The notes: generated by a model not told the origin, from the sequence alone. DNA of 19,972 nucleotides from Thiodiazotropha sp040507245 (GCA_040507245.1 JBEVVH010000050.1:1-19972), one strand, 5' to 3'. Counted from the stretch's first letter, positions 1 to 7,392 are shown. Made by a program: numbers and translations.

Positions 1-64
1 CTGTCACAACTGGCAATACATTTTGAGGGGCGGCTAGAAGACCACATGGCACTGTGACATCTGG

Positions 65-96
65 TTGACACAGAGTTTTGAACACCCTCCTATTAC
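65..96 (+). promoter_or_regulatory. Possible glnE promoter
   Basis: An exact TTGACA (65-70) lies upstream of glnE. A weak -10 (TCCTAT, 88-93) follows at 17 bp, and TATTAC (91-96) at 20 bp. If used, transcription would start near 100, downstream of the TTG at 78, which favours the ATG at 120 as the glnE start. The -10 match is poor, so this is tentative. Confidence 0.25.
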
Positions 97-119
97 GCGC
101 CTCAAGAGATGAACGTTCC

Positions 120-2978
120 ATGACGGATTTCGTTCTGCAGCAAGAAGCAGAGACCGCCTGGCAACGCTGGATTGAGCGGTTGAACGAAGCCGGTATCGCG
201 ATGCCGGAGGAGCCCCTGTTCCAGAATCGTTTACGGTCGGTCTGGGAGGCGAGCGACTACGTGCTGCAGGCATCGTTGCGGGAACCCGAATGGCTGATCC
301 GCAGCCAGCTCGAGGGTGACCTGGAGCGGGTCTACCCCCAGGGGGAGATGGCCACTCGGCTTGATGCGGTCCTCGATGGCGTGCTCAACGACATCGACCT
401 GGCGAAACGCCTGCGGGTGTTCCGGCGTCAACAGATGGTGCGCATCATCTGGCGGGATCTGGCCGGCCTGGCGCCCCTGGAAGAGATCCTGGAGGATCTG
501 TCCGCGCTGGCCGATGCCTGTATCGATCAGGCGCTGAATCACCTCTACGCTAACGCCTGCCGGGAGATGGGGGTGCCGCGCAACGCCGAGGGTGTGGCCC
601 AGCCCCTGGTGGTGCTGGGGATGGGTAAGCTGGGTGCACGGGAACTCAACCTCTCATCCGATATCGACCTGATCTTCGCCTATCCGGAAAACGGCCACAC
701 CGACGGCGCGCGGCGTCTGACCAACGAACAGTTCTTCATCCGCCTGTGTCAGCGGCTGGTGCAGGCCCTGGACAACCATACCGCCGACGGCTTCGTGTTC
801 CGGGTCGACACCCGCCTGCGACCCTTTGGCGGCGCCGGCCCATTGGCAATGAATTTCACCGCCCTGGAGAGCTACTACGGCGCCCAGGCCCGGGAGTGGG
901 AACGCTATGCCATGATCAAGGCCCGGGTGGTGGGTGGAGACCGGGCGGCGGGCCGGGAGCTGATGGACATGCTGCGCCCCTTCGTATATCGCCGTTATCT
1001 CGATTTCGGCGCCATCGAGTCGTTGCGCGAGATGAAGCGGATGATCAGCGCCGAGCTGCATAAAAAGGGGATGTCGGCAAATATCAAGCTGGGTCCCGGG
1101 GGTATCCGCGAGATCGAATTCATCGGTCAGGCCTTTCAGCTGATCCGCGGTGGGCGAGACAAGGGACTGCAGGTGCGCCCCATCCTCGAGGCGCTCGGGG
1201 TGCTGGAGGCGCGCGGGCTGTTGCCCGGGTACGTGGTGAAGAAGCTGAGCGAGGCCTACGTCTACCTGCGGCGGGTGGAAAACCGGTTGCAGGCCTGGCA
1301 GGACCGCCAGACTCACCGCCTGCCTGACGATCCTCCAGGCAGGCTCAGGCTGGCCCGCGCCATGGGTCACCCGGAATGGGAGTCTTTCTCTGCCGAGCTG
1401 GAGCTGCACCGCAAGCGGGTGCAGGGCCACTTCGATCTGATCATCTCCGCGCCCCAGGCCGAATCCGACGAGCAGAGTCAGCCCCTGAGCGGTGTCTGGC
1501 TGAATACCCTGGATCCGGAGCATGCCGAGCAACTCCTGGGTGAGGCGGGATTCACGCAGCCGCAACAGGCCTTGGAACTGCTGGGACGACTGCGCGACAG
1601 CCATGCCTGCCGGCAACTCAGCAGCCGGGGTCGGGAGCGGCTGAATGCGCTGATGCCGTTGCTGATCGAAGCGGTGGGCGGTTCCGAATCCGCCGACACG
1701 GCGCTGCCCAGGGTGCTGGGTCTGCTCGAGGCGATCGTGCGCCGCACCGCCTATATCGCCCTGTTGATCGAGAATCCCATGGTCCTGTCCCAGCTGGTCA
1801 AACTCACTGGGGTGAGTCCCTGGATCTCGGGGATGCTGACCCGTCACCCGATCCTGCTCGACGAACTGCTCGATCCACGGCGCCTCTACTCACCCCTGAA
1901 CAGGGAAAAACTCGACCGGGAGCTCCGGGAGCTGCTGGAGCAGATCGACCCGCAGGATCTGGAAAGCCAGATGGAGCGGTTGCGCCAATTCGCCCAAAGC
2001 AATCGGCTGCGGGTCGCGGCTGCGGACATCGCGGAACAGATCCCGCTGATGGTGGTCAGCGACTACCTGACCTGGATTGCCGAAAGTGTGCTCAACCAGG
2101 TGATCCGCCTGAGTTTCCAGGAGATGGTGCGACGTCATGGCTATCCTCCTGGGGTGAGCGATACAGCCATCGGTTTCGCGGTGGTCGGCTATGGCAAGCT
2201 CGGGGGGATCGAACTGGGGTTCGTATCGGACCTGGACATGGTGTTCCTGCACGGCTGCCCCGATCGCAATGCCTTCACCGACGGGGCCAAGCCGGTCTCG
2301 ATGGATGTCTTCTACGCCCGCATGGCCCAGCGCATCATCCATATCATGACCACCCGCACCCCTTCGGGTATTCTCTACGAAGTGGACATGCGGCTGCGTC
2401 CCAATGGCAATTCCGGCATGATGGTCAGCTCCCTGGAGACCTTCGAGACCTACCAGCACAACAACGCCTGGACCTGGGAGCACCAGGCCCTGGTGCGGGC
2501 CCGGGTGGTGGCGGGGGATGAGCGGGTCGGGTCGCGTTTCTCACAGATCCGGCGGGCGGTGCTCGGCCAGCCCCGGGATGCGCAGAAGCTGCGCCGAGAG
2601 GTGCTGGAGATGCGCGAAAAGATGCGCGTCAGCCTGGACCGCAGCGATGCACGGGAATTCGACCTGAAACAGGGTGTGGGCGGTATCGTGGATATTGAAT
2701 TTATGGTTCAATACACGGTTCTTCGGTGGGCGTATGAGCACCCGGACCTGCTGACCTGGACCGACAATATCCGGATTCTGGAGACCCTGGCGAAGCTGGG
2801 GCTGTTGAATGACCAGGCCGCGGAACGGTTGATGGCTATCTACAAGGTGCTGCGCGCGGTCTATCACCGCAGTGCCCTGCAGGAACTGCCCTCCCGGGTG
2901 TCCCTGGAGCGGCTGACCGAAGAGCGTGCCCTGGTGCAGGAGATCTGGTCCTGCCTGATGCAGAACAACAACGAGTAA
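120..2978 (+). CDS. glnE: Bifunctional glutamine synthetase adenylyltransferase / adenylyl-removing enzyme
   Basis: Cytoplasmic enzyme that adds AMP to glutamine synthetase and removes it again, tuning nitrogen assimilation in response to PII and glutamine. The 952 residues compare with about 946 for E. coli GlnE. Both nucleotidyltransferase domains are intact. The N-terminal adenylyl-removing domain has GMGKLG at about 167-172 and the metal-binding pair D181/D183 (SSDIDLIF). The C-terminal adenylylating domain has GYGKLGG near 690 and D704/D706 (VSDLDMVF). Each is followed by an RLRP motif (RLRPFGGAG and RLRPNGNSG). The frame stays open upstream to a TTG at 78, adding 14 residues. I prefer ATG 120 because it sits behind a weak purine-rich stretch (AAGAGATGAA) and gives the family's usual N-terminus. 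It is followed 17 bp later by ilvE, a common neighbour in gammaproteobacteria. Confidence 0.96.
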   Translation: MTDFVLQQEAETAWQRWIERLNEAGIAMPEEPLFQNRLRSVWEASDYVLQASLREPEWLIRSQLEGDLERVYPQGEMATRLDAVLDGVLNDIDLAKRLRVFRRQQMVRIIWRDLAGLAPLEEILEDLSALADACIDQALNHLYANACREMGVPRNAEGVAQPLVVLGMGKLGARELNLSSDIDLIFAYPENGHTDGARRLTNEQFFIRLCQRLVQALDNHTADGFVFRVDTRLRPFGGAGPLAMNFTALESYYGAQAREWERYAMIKARVVGGDRAAGRELMDMLRPFVYRRYLDFGAIESLREMKRMISAELHKKGMSANIKLGPGGIREIEFIGQAFQLIRGGRDKGLQVRPILEALGVLEARGLLPGYVVKKLSEAYVYLRRVENRLQAWQDRQTHRLPDDPPGRLRLARAMGHPEWESFSAELELHRKRVQGHFDLIISAPQAESDEQSQPLSGVWLNTLDPEHAEQLLGEAGFTQPQQALELLGRLRDSHACRQLSSRGRERLNALMPLLIEAVGGSESADTALPRVLGLLEAIVRRTAYIALLIENPMVLSQLVKLTGVSPWISGMLTRHPILLDELLDPRRLYSPLNREKLDRELRELLEQIDPQDLESQMERLRQFAQSNRLRVAAADIAEQIPLMVVSDYLTWIAESVLNQVIRLSFQEMVRRHGYPPGVSDTAIGFAVVGYGKLGGIELGFVSDLDMVFLHGCPDRNAFTDGAKPVSMDVFYARMAQRIIHIMTTRTPSGILYEVDMRLRPNGNSGMMVSSLETFETYQHNNAWTWEHQALVRARVVAGDERVGSRFSQIRRAVLGQPRDAQKLRREVLEMREKMRVSLDRSDAREFDLKQGVGGIVDIEFMVQYTVLRWAYEHPDLLTWTDNIRILETLAKLGLLNDQAAERLMAIYKVLRAVYHRSALQELPSRVSLERLTEERALVQEIWSCLMQNNNE

Positions 2979-2995
2979 CGAGAGACCCTTACACT

Positions 2996-3919
2996 ATGTC
3001 GACGATGTCTGATCGTGATGGTGTCATCTGGCTGGATGGCGAAATGGTTCCCTGGCGCGAGGCCAAGACCCATGTACTGACCCATACCCTGCATTACGGG
3101 ATGGGGGTTTTCGAGGGTGTGCGCGCCTACCGGGCGGAAGAGGGCACCGCCGTCTTCCGCCTCAAGGATCATACCGAGCGGCTGTTTCGCTCCGCCCACA
3201 TCCTGGGTATGCCGATGCCGTTCGACAGGGAAACCCTCAACGAGGCTCAGTTGGCCGCGGTGCGGAACAACAAGCTGATGTCCGCCTACATCCGTCCCAT
3301 GTGCTTCTACGGTTCCGAAGGCATGGGACTGCGGGCCGACAACCTCAAGGTCCATGTCATGGTGGCGGCCTGGGAGTGGGGCTCCTACCTGGGGGCGGAG
3401 AACATGGAGAAGGGCATCCGCATCAGGGTCTCCTCCTTTACCCGCCACCACGTCAACATCACCATGTGCCGGGCCAAGGCCAACGGCAACTACATGAACT
3501 CCATGATGGCGCTGCAGGAGGCCCTGCGCGACGGCTATGACGAGGCCCTGCTGCTGGATGCGGAAGGCTACGTCATGGAGGGTTCCGGGGAGAACCTCTT
3601 CATCGTTCGCGACGGGGTGATCTACACCCCCGACCTGACCTCCGCACTGGACGGCATTACCCGCAAGACGGTGATGGAGCTGGCCCAGGAGATGGGCTAC
3701 AAGGTGGTTGAGAAACGCATCACCCGTGACGAGGTCTACATCGCCGACGAGGCGTTCTTCACCGGTACCGCCGCAGAGGTCACGCCGATCCGAGAAGTGG
3801 ACAACCGGATCATCGGCCAGGGTGGGCGCGGACCGATTACCGAGAAGTTGCAGAAAACCTATTTCGATCTGGTGCATGGGCGCAAGACCGCCCATACGGA
3901 TTGGCTGGCGTATGTGTGA
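2996..3919 (+). CDS. ilvE: Branched-chain amino acid aminotransferase
   Basis: PLP-dependent fold-type IV transaminase for the last step of leucine, isoleucine and valine synthesis, using glutamate as amino donor. Length is 307 residues, against 309 for E. coli IlvE. The N-terminal HYGMGVFEGVRAY motif is present. K161 in RAKANGNYMNS is the expected Schiff-base lysine. The phosphate-binding and C-terminal family motifs GSGENLF, LDGITRKTVMELA and FFTGTAAEVTPI are all visible. A second in-frame ATG lies at 3005; neither has a strong Shine-Dalgarno sequence, so the start could be three codons later. It lies 17 bp after glnE and 15 bp before the zf-CHCC gene, so these are probably co-transcribed. 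Confidence 0.95.
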   Translation: MSTMSDRDGVIWLDGEMVPWREAKTHVLTHTLHYGMGVFEGVRAYRAEEGTAVFRLKDHTERLFRSAHILGMPMPFDRETLNEAQLAAVRNNKLMSAYIRPMCFYGSEGMGLRADNLKVHVMVAAWEWGSYLGAENMEKGIRIRVSSFTRHHVNITMCRAKANGNYMNSMMALQEALRDGYDEALLLDAEGYVMEGSGENLFIVRDGVIYTPDLTSALDGITRKTVMELAQEMGYKVVEKRITRDEVYIADEAFFTGTAAEVTPIREVDNRIIGQGGRGPITEKLQKTYFDLVHGRKTAHTDWLAYV

Positions 3920-3921
3920 TC

Positions 3922-3926
3922 AGGAG
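3922..3926 (+). promoter_or_regulatory. Ribosome binding site deciding the zf-CHCC gene start
   Basis: AGGAG lies 8 nt before ATG 3935. This favours that ATG over the in-frame GTG at 3929, which would fall almost on the Shine-Dalgarno sequence. Confidence 0.7.
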
Positions 3927-3934
3927 AAGTGACC

Positions 3935-4123
3935 ATGACTCAGGCGGAAGCTCAAATCCCTCAGCAGGATATCCAGAAAGTCACCCGAAAGGATCTGCCC
4001 CTGTGCTGCCCGCGTCCGGGTGAGGTGGTGGCGGCCCTGCATCCCCGGGTCTATCTGCCGATTGAAAAGACCGGCAGCGCCACCTGCCCCTATTGTGGCG
4101 CCCGTTATCAGTTGAGCGAGTGA
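3935..4123 (+). CDS. zf-CHCC family small zinc-finger protein
   Basis: A 62-residue protein of the zf-CHCC type, related to the zinc-binding module of the mitochondrial complex I subunit NDUFS6. Candidate ligands are C24 or C25, H36, C51 and C54. They sit in LPLCCPRPGE, ALHPRVYL and ATCPYCGARY, reproducing the family's C-x(8-11)-H-x(14-15)-C-x2-C spacing and the conserved HPRVYLPI segment. The bacterial function is not established; the family is often annotated only as 'zinc-finger domain-containing protein' next to ilvE. It starts 15 bp after ilvE with a good AGGAG, so it probably closes the glnE-ilvE unit. The next gene is convergent. Confidence 0.88.
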   Translation: MTQAEAQIPQQDIQKVTRKDLPLCCPRPGEVVAALHPRVYLPIEKTGSATCPYCGARYQLSE

Positions 4124-4187
4124 TAACAGACCCCAGCCGCTTGACTGTGGATAGGGATGGGGCGTGGCGTCCAGCCAGGCGTTGAGA

Positions 4188-5636
4188 TCAGACGCATTCC
4201 GCCCGCTCTTTTGGATGCGTCAGTTGCGACAACGCTTCTGCAAAGGAGCGTTTTCCCGCCGTACGCAGGAACAAACACCGCTTTCCCGCGTGTTTGCAAT
4301 AGCGTTTCACCCTTAACGCCGCGTCGTGGCTCACATGATCGGCGGGACAGAGCACTGCATCGGCGCGTTCCAGCAGGACGCTGAGCTGTTGCCGACTGTC
4401 CTCCAGGCCGCCGTCATGATGCAGGAATGAGCCGTTGTTCTGCTCCACCAGTCGACGATAGTGATCCGCCGCGCCGGTGCGGCCCCCCACGCAAAGAACG
4501 CAGCAGCCGCTCAAGTCCACCGGCGAGATAATGGCGGGACAGGCGCCTGCCTGGTCACAAGCGGTACACGCAACCTCGCCGGGGTTGATGGTGTTGGGTA
4601 CGCGATCATCGTCCCTGTCCGGCGCTCCTTTCCCCTGTTGCTGTCGCAGTTGCAGGCGTTCCGTTTGCTGCGCGCGCGCCAGGGATTCGGCCAGTTTCCG
4701 TTCCAGATCCTCGATGCGTTTTTGGTAACCCTGAATCGTTTCGCCACTCTCGAGGTGAAATAACCGCTGCCGCGCTTCGTGACCCGCGGCAAGCTGTTCT
4801 TTGAGGTCCATGATCCGTTGATTTTTCTCAGCCAGGGTTTGCGCCGATTTTTGCGTATTGCGCGCCAATTGCTGTTTGAGGGTATGAACCTCCTGACTCA
4901 GGGCGTGCAGCTGTTTGATATCGACTCGGTTCGATGCGCCGATCTGATGGGAAAGCATGTGGATCTCCTCGTACGCCTCCCGAGTCAGTGCGTCCGAGGT
5001 GGATGGGTGGGTCATCAGGGCCCATAACGCGCCGGCTATCTGCCCCTTGTCACGAAACTCCCGCCAAAGCTGACGCAGCGAGGTGTCGTCCCGCGCCTGG
5101 GAAAATGACTTGATCGCGCTGGCATACTTGCGGTCGAGTAATTTGTGCAATTGACGGGAGGCCGGACAGCGTTCGCCGGCCAGGGTCACGAAAGAGCTGT
5201 GAATCTCATAGTCGCTGAGACGCTTTTCACTTTGCAGCTGTGCCTGACGGGCGACCTTGCGTAACTCCGAAACACTGGCGCAGGTGCCGATGACCGGACA
5301 GTGATAGCTGCCGTTCAGCTCCCACAGCTTGCGGCGCGGACCCGGGGGGCGGGGCGTATCGGGTGCCTCGTCCGGATAGGAAAAATCAATGCAATACAAA
5401 CGCTCACTGACCCGATCCGCAAGGTCGAGCAATTCTCGCTGCGCCTCAGTGGGCAGGGCGCTTGAGAGGACCGTCGTCTGATCCTCTGCATGGGTCTCGA
5501 GCAGGAGGGACCCCGTGTCCGGATCGAGGATCCGGACACGGTTGTGTCGCGCGTCGCTTTCGAATAACAACCGGGTGACTCCGGTAGGTGCGGGCAGCTG
5601 GCACATGGAGAGTTCAATCCTGTGTCTTTTTCGCAT
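4188..5636 (-). CDS. DUF2325 domain-containing coiled-coil protein
   Basis: About 482 residues from ATG 5636. The C-terminal DUF2325 domain (about 379-462) has the family's hallmarks: VLCVGGR, LHHDGG, ADAVLCPADHVSHDA and VKRYCKHAGKRCLFLR. A long heptad-rich coiled coil covers about 220-335. The N-terminal part carries HCPVIGTCASVSELRK (about 112-127) and a further Cys in GERCPASRQLHKLL, with more cysteines just before the DUF2325 domain (CTACDQAGAC), so metal or redox-sensitive binding is plausible. No biochemical function is established for DUF2325. Starts at 5675 (in frame, upstream) and 5606 (after AGGA) are also possible. The chosen start lies within the end of the small upstream gene, suggesting translational coupling. 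The two would share a Fur-box promoter, which points to metal or oxidative physiology; that role is inference. Confidence 0.85.
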   Translation of the reverse strand: MRKRHRIELSMCQLPAPTGVTRLLFESDARHNRVRILDPDTGSLLLETHAEDQTTVLSSALPTEAQRELLDLADRVSERLYCIDFSYPDEAPDTPRPPGPRRKLWELNGSYHCPVIGTCASVSELRKVARQAQLQSEKRLSDYEIHSSFVTLAGERCPASRQLHKLLDRKYASAIKSFSQARDDTSLRQLWREFRDKGQIAGALWALMTHPSTSDALTREAYEEIHMLSHQIGASNRVDIKQLHALSQEVHTLKQQLARNTQKSAQTLAEKNQRIMDLKEQLAAGHEARQRLFHLESGETIQGYQKRIEDLERKLAESLARAQQTERLQLRQQQGKGAPDRDDDRVPNTINPGEVACTACDQAGACPAIISPVDLSGCCVLCVGGRTGAADHYRRLVEQNNGSFLHHDGGLEDSRQQLSVLLERADAVLCPADHVSHDAALRVKRYCKHAGKRCLFLRTAGKRSFAEALSQLTHPKERAECV

Positions 5637-5781
5637 GACGGTTGGGGCAGTCGGGGCACTCACCTTTACAGGCATGAGAGCCGGAGTGGCTGTCGGGAGG
5701 GTGTGCGTGGCTGGATTGGGCGTGGCTGTGCTTGGGTTCGAGGACGAAGGTTTTCGTCAGTAGATCTGGATTGCTGGACAT
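5614..5781 (-). CDS. His/Cys-rich 55-residue mini-protein
   Basis: Small ORF of 55 residues, not recognised as a named family. After a plain N-terminus (MSSNPDLLTKTFVLEPKHSH) it becomes rich in histidine: HSHAQSSHAHPPDSHSGSH. It then has a Cys cluster, HACKGECPDCPNRH, with C-x3-C-x2-C spacing. This composition suggests soft-metal binding (zinc, iron, copper or nickel); the metal is not determinable here. The start is well supported by AGGAG 6 nt upstream. Its end overlaps the DUF2325 start by 23 bp, suggesting a two-gene operon. The only promoter candidate upstream overlaps a Fur-type box. Confidence 0.65.
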   Translation of the reverse strand: MSSNPDLLTKTFVLEPKHSHAQSSHAHPPDSHSGSHACKGECPDCPNRHAKKTQD

Positions 5782-5787
5782 GGCTTG

Positions 5788-5792
5788 CTCCT
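5788..5792 (-). promoter_or_regulatory. Strong ribosome binding site of the mini-protein gene
   Basis: CTCCT on the plus strand, i.e. AGGAG on the minus strand, 6 nt before ATG 5781. This is the main argument that the short His/Cys-rich frame is a real gene and starts at 5781 rather than at the earlier in-frame ATG 5820. Confidence 0.7.
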
Positions 5793-5820
5793 GATGAGTG
5801 AATGATGGTTTGATATGCAA

Positions 5821-5848
5821 ATAATAATTATTATCATTAATGGATCAA
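5821..5848 (-). promoter_or_regulatory. Minus-strand promoter of the mini-protein/DUF2325 unit
   Basis: On the minus strand, TTGATC (5848-5843) is followed after 16 bp by TATTAT (5826-5821), 4/6 and 5/6 matches to sigma-70 consensus. The leader to ATG 5781 would be about 35 nt. The Fur-type box lies in the spacer and -10, the classic position for repression. Confidence 0.45.
5822..5836 (-). promoter_or_regulatory. Predicted Fur box (7-1-7)
   Basis: The minus strand reads TGATAATAATTATTA, matching 14 of 15 positions of the 7-1-7 Fur consensus TGATAAT-N-ATTATCA. It lies inside the likely promoter of the His/Cys-rich mini-protein and DUF2325 genes, so iron-dependent repression by Fur is the simplest inference. 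AT-rich DNA can mimic such sites by chance. Confidence 0.6.
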
Positions 5849-6053
5849 GGACTATTTTGGTCAGCCTGGGTTGCTTTAGCCAACAGACACCGGGATCGAG
5901 CAGGAGGGTGCAAGCGGCGCCGCCAAAACACTGAATGATAGTAATTTGCGATAACAGCTAAATTATCTGGCTAGGCGGTGGCGTGCGGGAATGGGCCCTT
6001 GATGCCCGGGTGCACGTACCGACCCGTCAGTCGGCCGATTGGTTTCGTTATAA

Positions 6054-6074
6054 TGCAAACGATAATTGTTTGCA
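6054..6074. promoter_or_regulatory. 21-bp palindromic operator candidate
   Basis: Perfect 7-bp arms TGCAAAC / GTTTGCA flank a partly symmetric 7-bp core, GATAATT. The dyad ends at the last base of a TTTGCA -35 candidate and lies just after a TATAAT (6049-6054), a typical operator position. The core resembles Fur-family half-sites (GATAAT), but the TGCAAAC arms are not those of classic gammaproteobacterial Fur boxes, so the regulator is unknown. Confidence 0.5.
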
Positions 6075-6097
6075 TTTGCGATGTGGCCCTGTATAAT
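6069..6097 (+). promoter_or_regulatory. Candidate promoter of the pilus/secretion operon
   Basis: TTTGCA (6069-6074), 17-bp spacer, then a perfect TATAAT (6092-6097). Transcription would start near 6104, giving a leader of about 180 nt before ATG 6286. A second TATAAT at 6049-6054 has no good -35. The -35 overlaps the 6054-6074 palindrome. Confidence 0.45.
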
Positions 6098-6183
6098 GCA
6101 TTCAACTCGCGGAACACAAGGCGGGTTCTTCGGCCGGGATGGGTCGGTGAAGCAAGGGATCATGCATACGGAAGGGATTCGGC

Positions 6184-6212
6184 GACGAAAGCTCCTGTGG
6201 GTGGAGTTCGTC
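6184..6212 (+). promoter_or_regulatory. Hairpin in the operon leader
   Basis: GACGAA-AG-CTCC, loop TGTGGGT, then GGAG-TTCGTC: a 10-bp stem with a 2-nt AG bulge and a 7-nt loop. No U-tract follows, so it is not a classic terminator. It could be a stability element or part of a regulatory leader RNA. I do not recognise a known riboswitch. Confidence 0.4.
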
Positions 6213-6270
6213 AATCAAAGAGGCCTTAGGGCCACATTGTTGATGCACTTAAAACACAACTGAAACTATC

Positions 6271-6275
6271 AGGAG
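6271..6275 (+). promoter_or_regulatory. Ribosome binding site pointing to ATG 6286, out of frame with the pilin
   Basis: AGGAG lies 10 nt before ATG 6286, the best translation start in the region. That ATG is in a different frame from the pilin ORF beginning at GTG 6335. The frame from 6286 starts MFSKTKIKHIDRLIL and runs to 6594 without family resemblance. Either a base is lost or gained between about 6326 and 6400, or the pilin is translated from a poor GTG. Confidence 0.55.
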
Positions 6276-6334
6276 CATTACGAAGATGTTTAGCAAAACC
6301 AAGATCAAACATATTGATCGGTTAATTCTCCAGC

Positions 6335-7345
6335 GTGAACGTGGAAGACGTTCCCAGCCGCAAACTGCGCCGTCAGGCGCGCGCCCTGAAGGCCAAACAG
6401 GGTGGTTTCACACTGCTCGAACTGTTGGTTGTGGTCGCCATACTGGCCGCCATCGCCGGTACCGCCACGATCGCTTTGCAGGATACCGACGCCCGTGCGT
6501 CAGCAGCGGCGCATGTGGCGATGATGGACGAACTGAACAAAGGCGTCCGCACCTTCCGGGTATTGAACAAAAATACCCTGCCCAGCGGTTTTGACTCCCT
6601 GGTCGAAGTGACCGATGCCGGCACCGATCTGGCTACCGGCGCGGCTCTGCTGGGTACCGTCGCTTCACCCTCCGGCGAAGTGCTGGCCATTGAGGACCTG
6701 GCGCTGATCGACATAACCGCCGAGGCGGCGGAGATCATGAACGCCGGCGGCATCACCAGCCTGCAGTATTACGATATCGCCAGCGATCCGGAGGGTGCGG
6801 GCACTTGCGCCGATGTGGATGACCTGATTGCGTCACGCAACAATGCGGTGGTGGCCGGCAATATCTTTCTCTCCGAAGACGCCAACGGTTGCGGCGCGTC
6901 ATGGGATAACGCGGACAGCGATGGTGCTACCGACGGCTTTCAGCTGACCGACGCGCCCAAAGTGGCCATCTGGACCGGTGGCTACGAGCGGGTCATGGGC
7001 GAGGCCGGGCAGACGTTTGATGGCACTGCGATTACCACCGACGATTCGGATATCACCGCCGGTGTCGAAGACGCGCCGGTGCTGATGGCGGTGGGCTTCG
7101 GTCCTTCGTCCACCCTGTTCAACGCCAATGATCTGGGCGGCATGACCTCGGTGCCGGTCTATCGTCACGTCTCCGAAACCCAGTACAACCGCTTCATCGG
7201 CCTGTTCAACATCGGCACCGTGGGCGCTGGCGGCGTCGGTTGGACCGCGGGTGATCAGGTGGTGCTCTCCGCCATCGTCGATGGCGCCGGCGACACCAAG
7301 GAAGAGGAGCTGGGCGAGTGGGATGGTACGCGTAACACCATCTAA
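6335..7345 (+). CDS. Large type IV pilin-like protein (first pilin of the operon)
   Basis: Filament subunit or major pseudopilin of the downstream machine. The class III prepilin signal is clear: a basic leader (RKLRRQARALKAKQGG), cleavage between G24 and F25, FTLLE with the conserved Glu at mature position 5, then a hydrophobic helix (LLVVVAILAAIAGTATIAL). At 336 residues it is about twice the usual pseudopilin length. The mature domain is Asp/Gly/Ala-rich with only two cysteines (GTCADVDD and NGCGAS), which could form a disulfide. The annotated start is GTG 6335 because the frame is closed by a TAA just upstream; it has no Shine-Dalgarno sequence, whereas the good ATG 6286 is out of frame. 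A hairpin follows the gene and a 153-bp gap separates it from the next pilin. It may be more highly expressed than the rest of the operon (inference). Confidence 0.82.
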   Translation: MNVEDVPSRKLRRQARALKAKQGGFTLLELLVVVAILAAIAGTATIALQDTDARASAAAHVAMMDELNKGVRTFRVLNKNTLPSGFDSLVEVTDAGTDLATGAALLGTVASPSGEVLAIEDLALIDITAEAAEIMNAGGITSLQYYDIASDPEGAGTCADVDDLIASRNNAVVAGNIFLSEDANGCGASWDNADSDGATDGFQLTDAPKVAIWTGGYERVMGEAGQTFDGTAITTDDSDITAGVEDAPVLMAVGFGPSSTLFNANDLGGMTSVPVYRHVSETQYNRFIGLFNIGTVGAGGVGWTAGDQVVLSAIVDGAGDTKEEELGEWDGTRNTI

Positions 7346-7368
7346 GCGCTCTTAACCTTACTCGGCTT

Positions 7369-7392
7369 GCACGGGTCCGTCCGGACCCGTGC
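7369..7392 (+). terminator. Intercistronic GC-rich hairpin after the first pilin
   Basis: GCACGGGTCCG, TC, CGGACCCGTGC: near-perfect dyad with a stem of 10-11 bp, 23 bp after the pilin stop. The following bases (CTATTCACACAC) are not U-rich, so full termination is doubtful. It may protect the upstream mRNA from 3' decay or partly attenuate read-through, leaving more of the first pilin than of the assembly proteins. Confidence 0.5.

Larger units (their letters stand above)
5782..6285. other. 504-bp divergent regulatory intergenic region
   Basis: No convincing gene lies here. It separates the minus-strand mini-protein/DUF2325 unit from the plus-strand pilus operon, and is more AT-rich than the genes near 5815-5850 and 6040-6100. 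It contains a Fur-type box over a minus-strand promoter, a 21-bp palindrome over the -35 of a plus-strand promoter, two copies of TATAATGCA, and a leader hairpin at 6184-6212. Short open frames at 5978-6229 and 6066-6263 lack ribosome-binding sites and family resemblance. Confidence 0.7.

Noticed and set aside
1..60. Inverted TGTCAC / GTGACA pair upstream of glnE
   Set aside because: Only 6 bp arms about 45 bp apart; easily by chance.
654..1847. Minus-strand open frame of nearly 400 codons inside glnE
   Set aside because: Shadow of the intact glnE coding sequence; no motif or ribosome-binding site.
6130..6215. Cyclic-di-GMP (GEMM) riboswitch in the pilus operon leader
   Set aside because: A GACGAAAG patch faintly recalls the GEMM 3' half, but the conserved 5' half and the tetraloop/receptor arrangement could not be found.
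5978..6263. Short plus-strand open frames in the intergenic region
   Set aside because: They run through the putative operator and promoter, have no Shine-Dalgarno sequence and no recognisable protein pattern.
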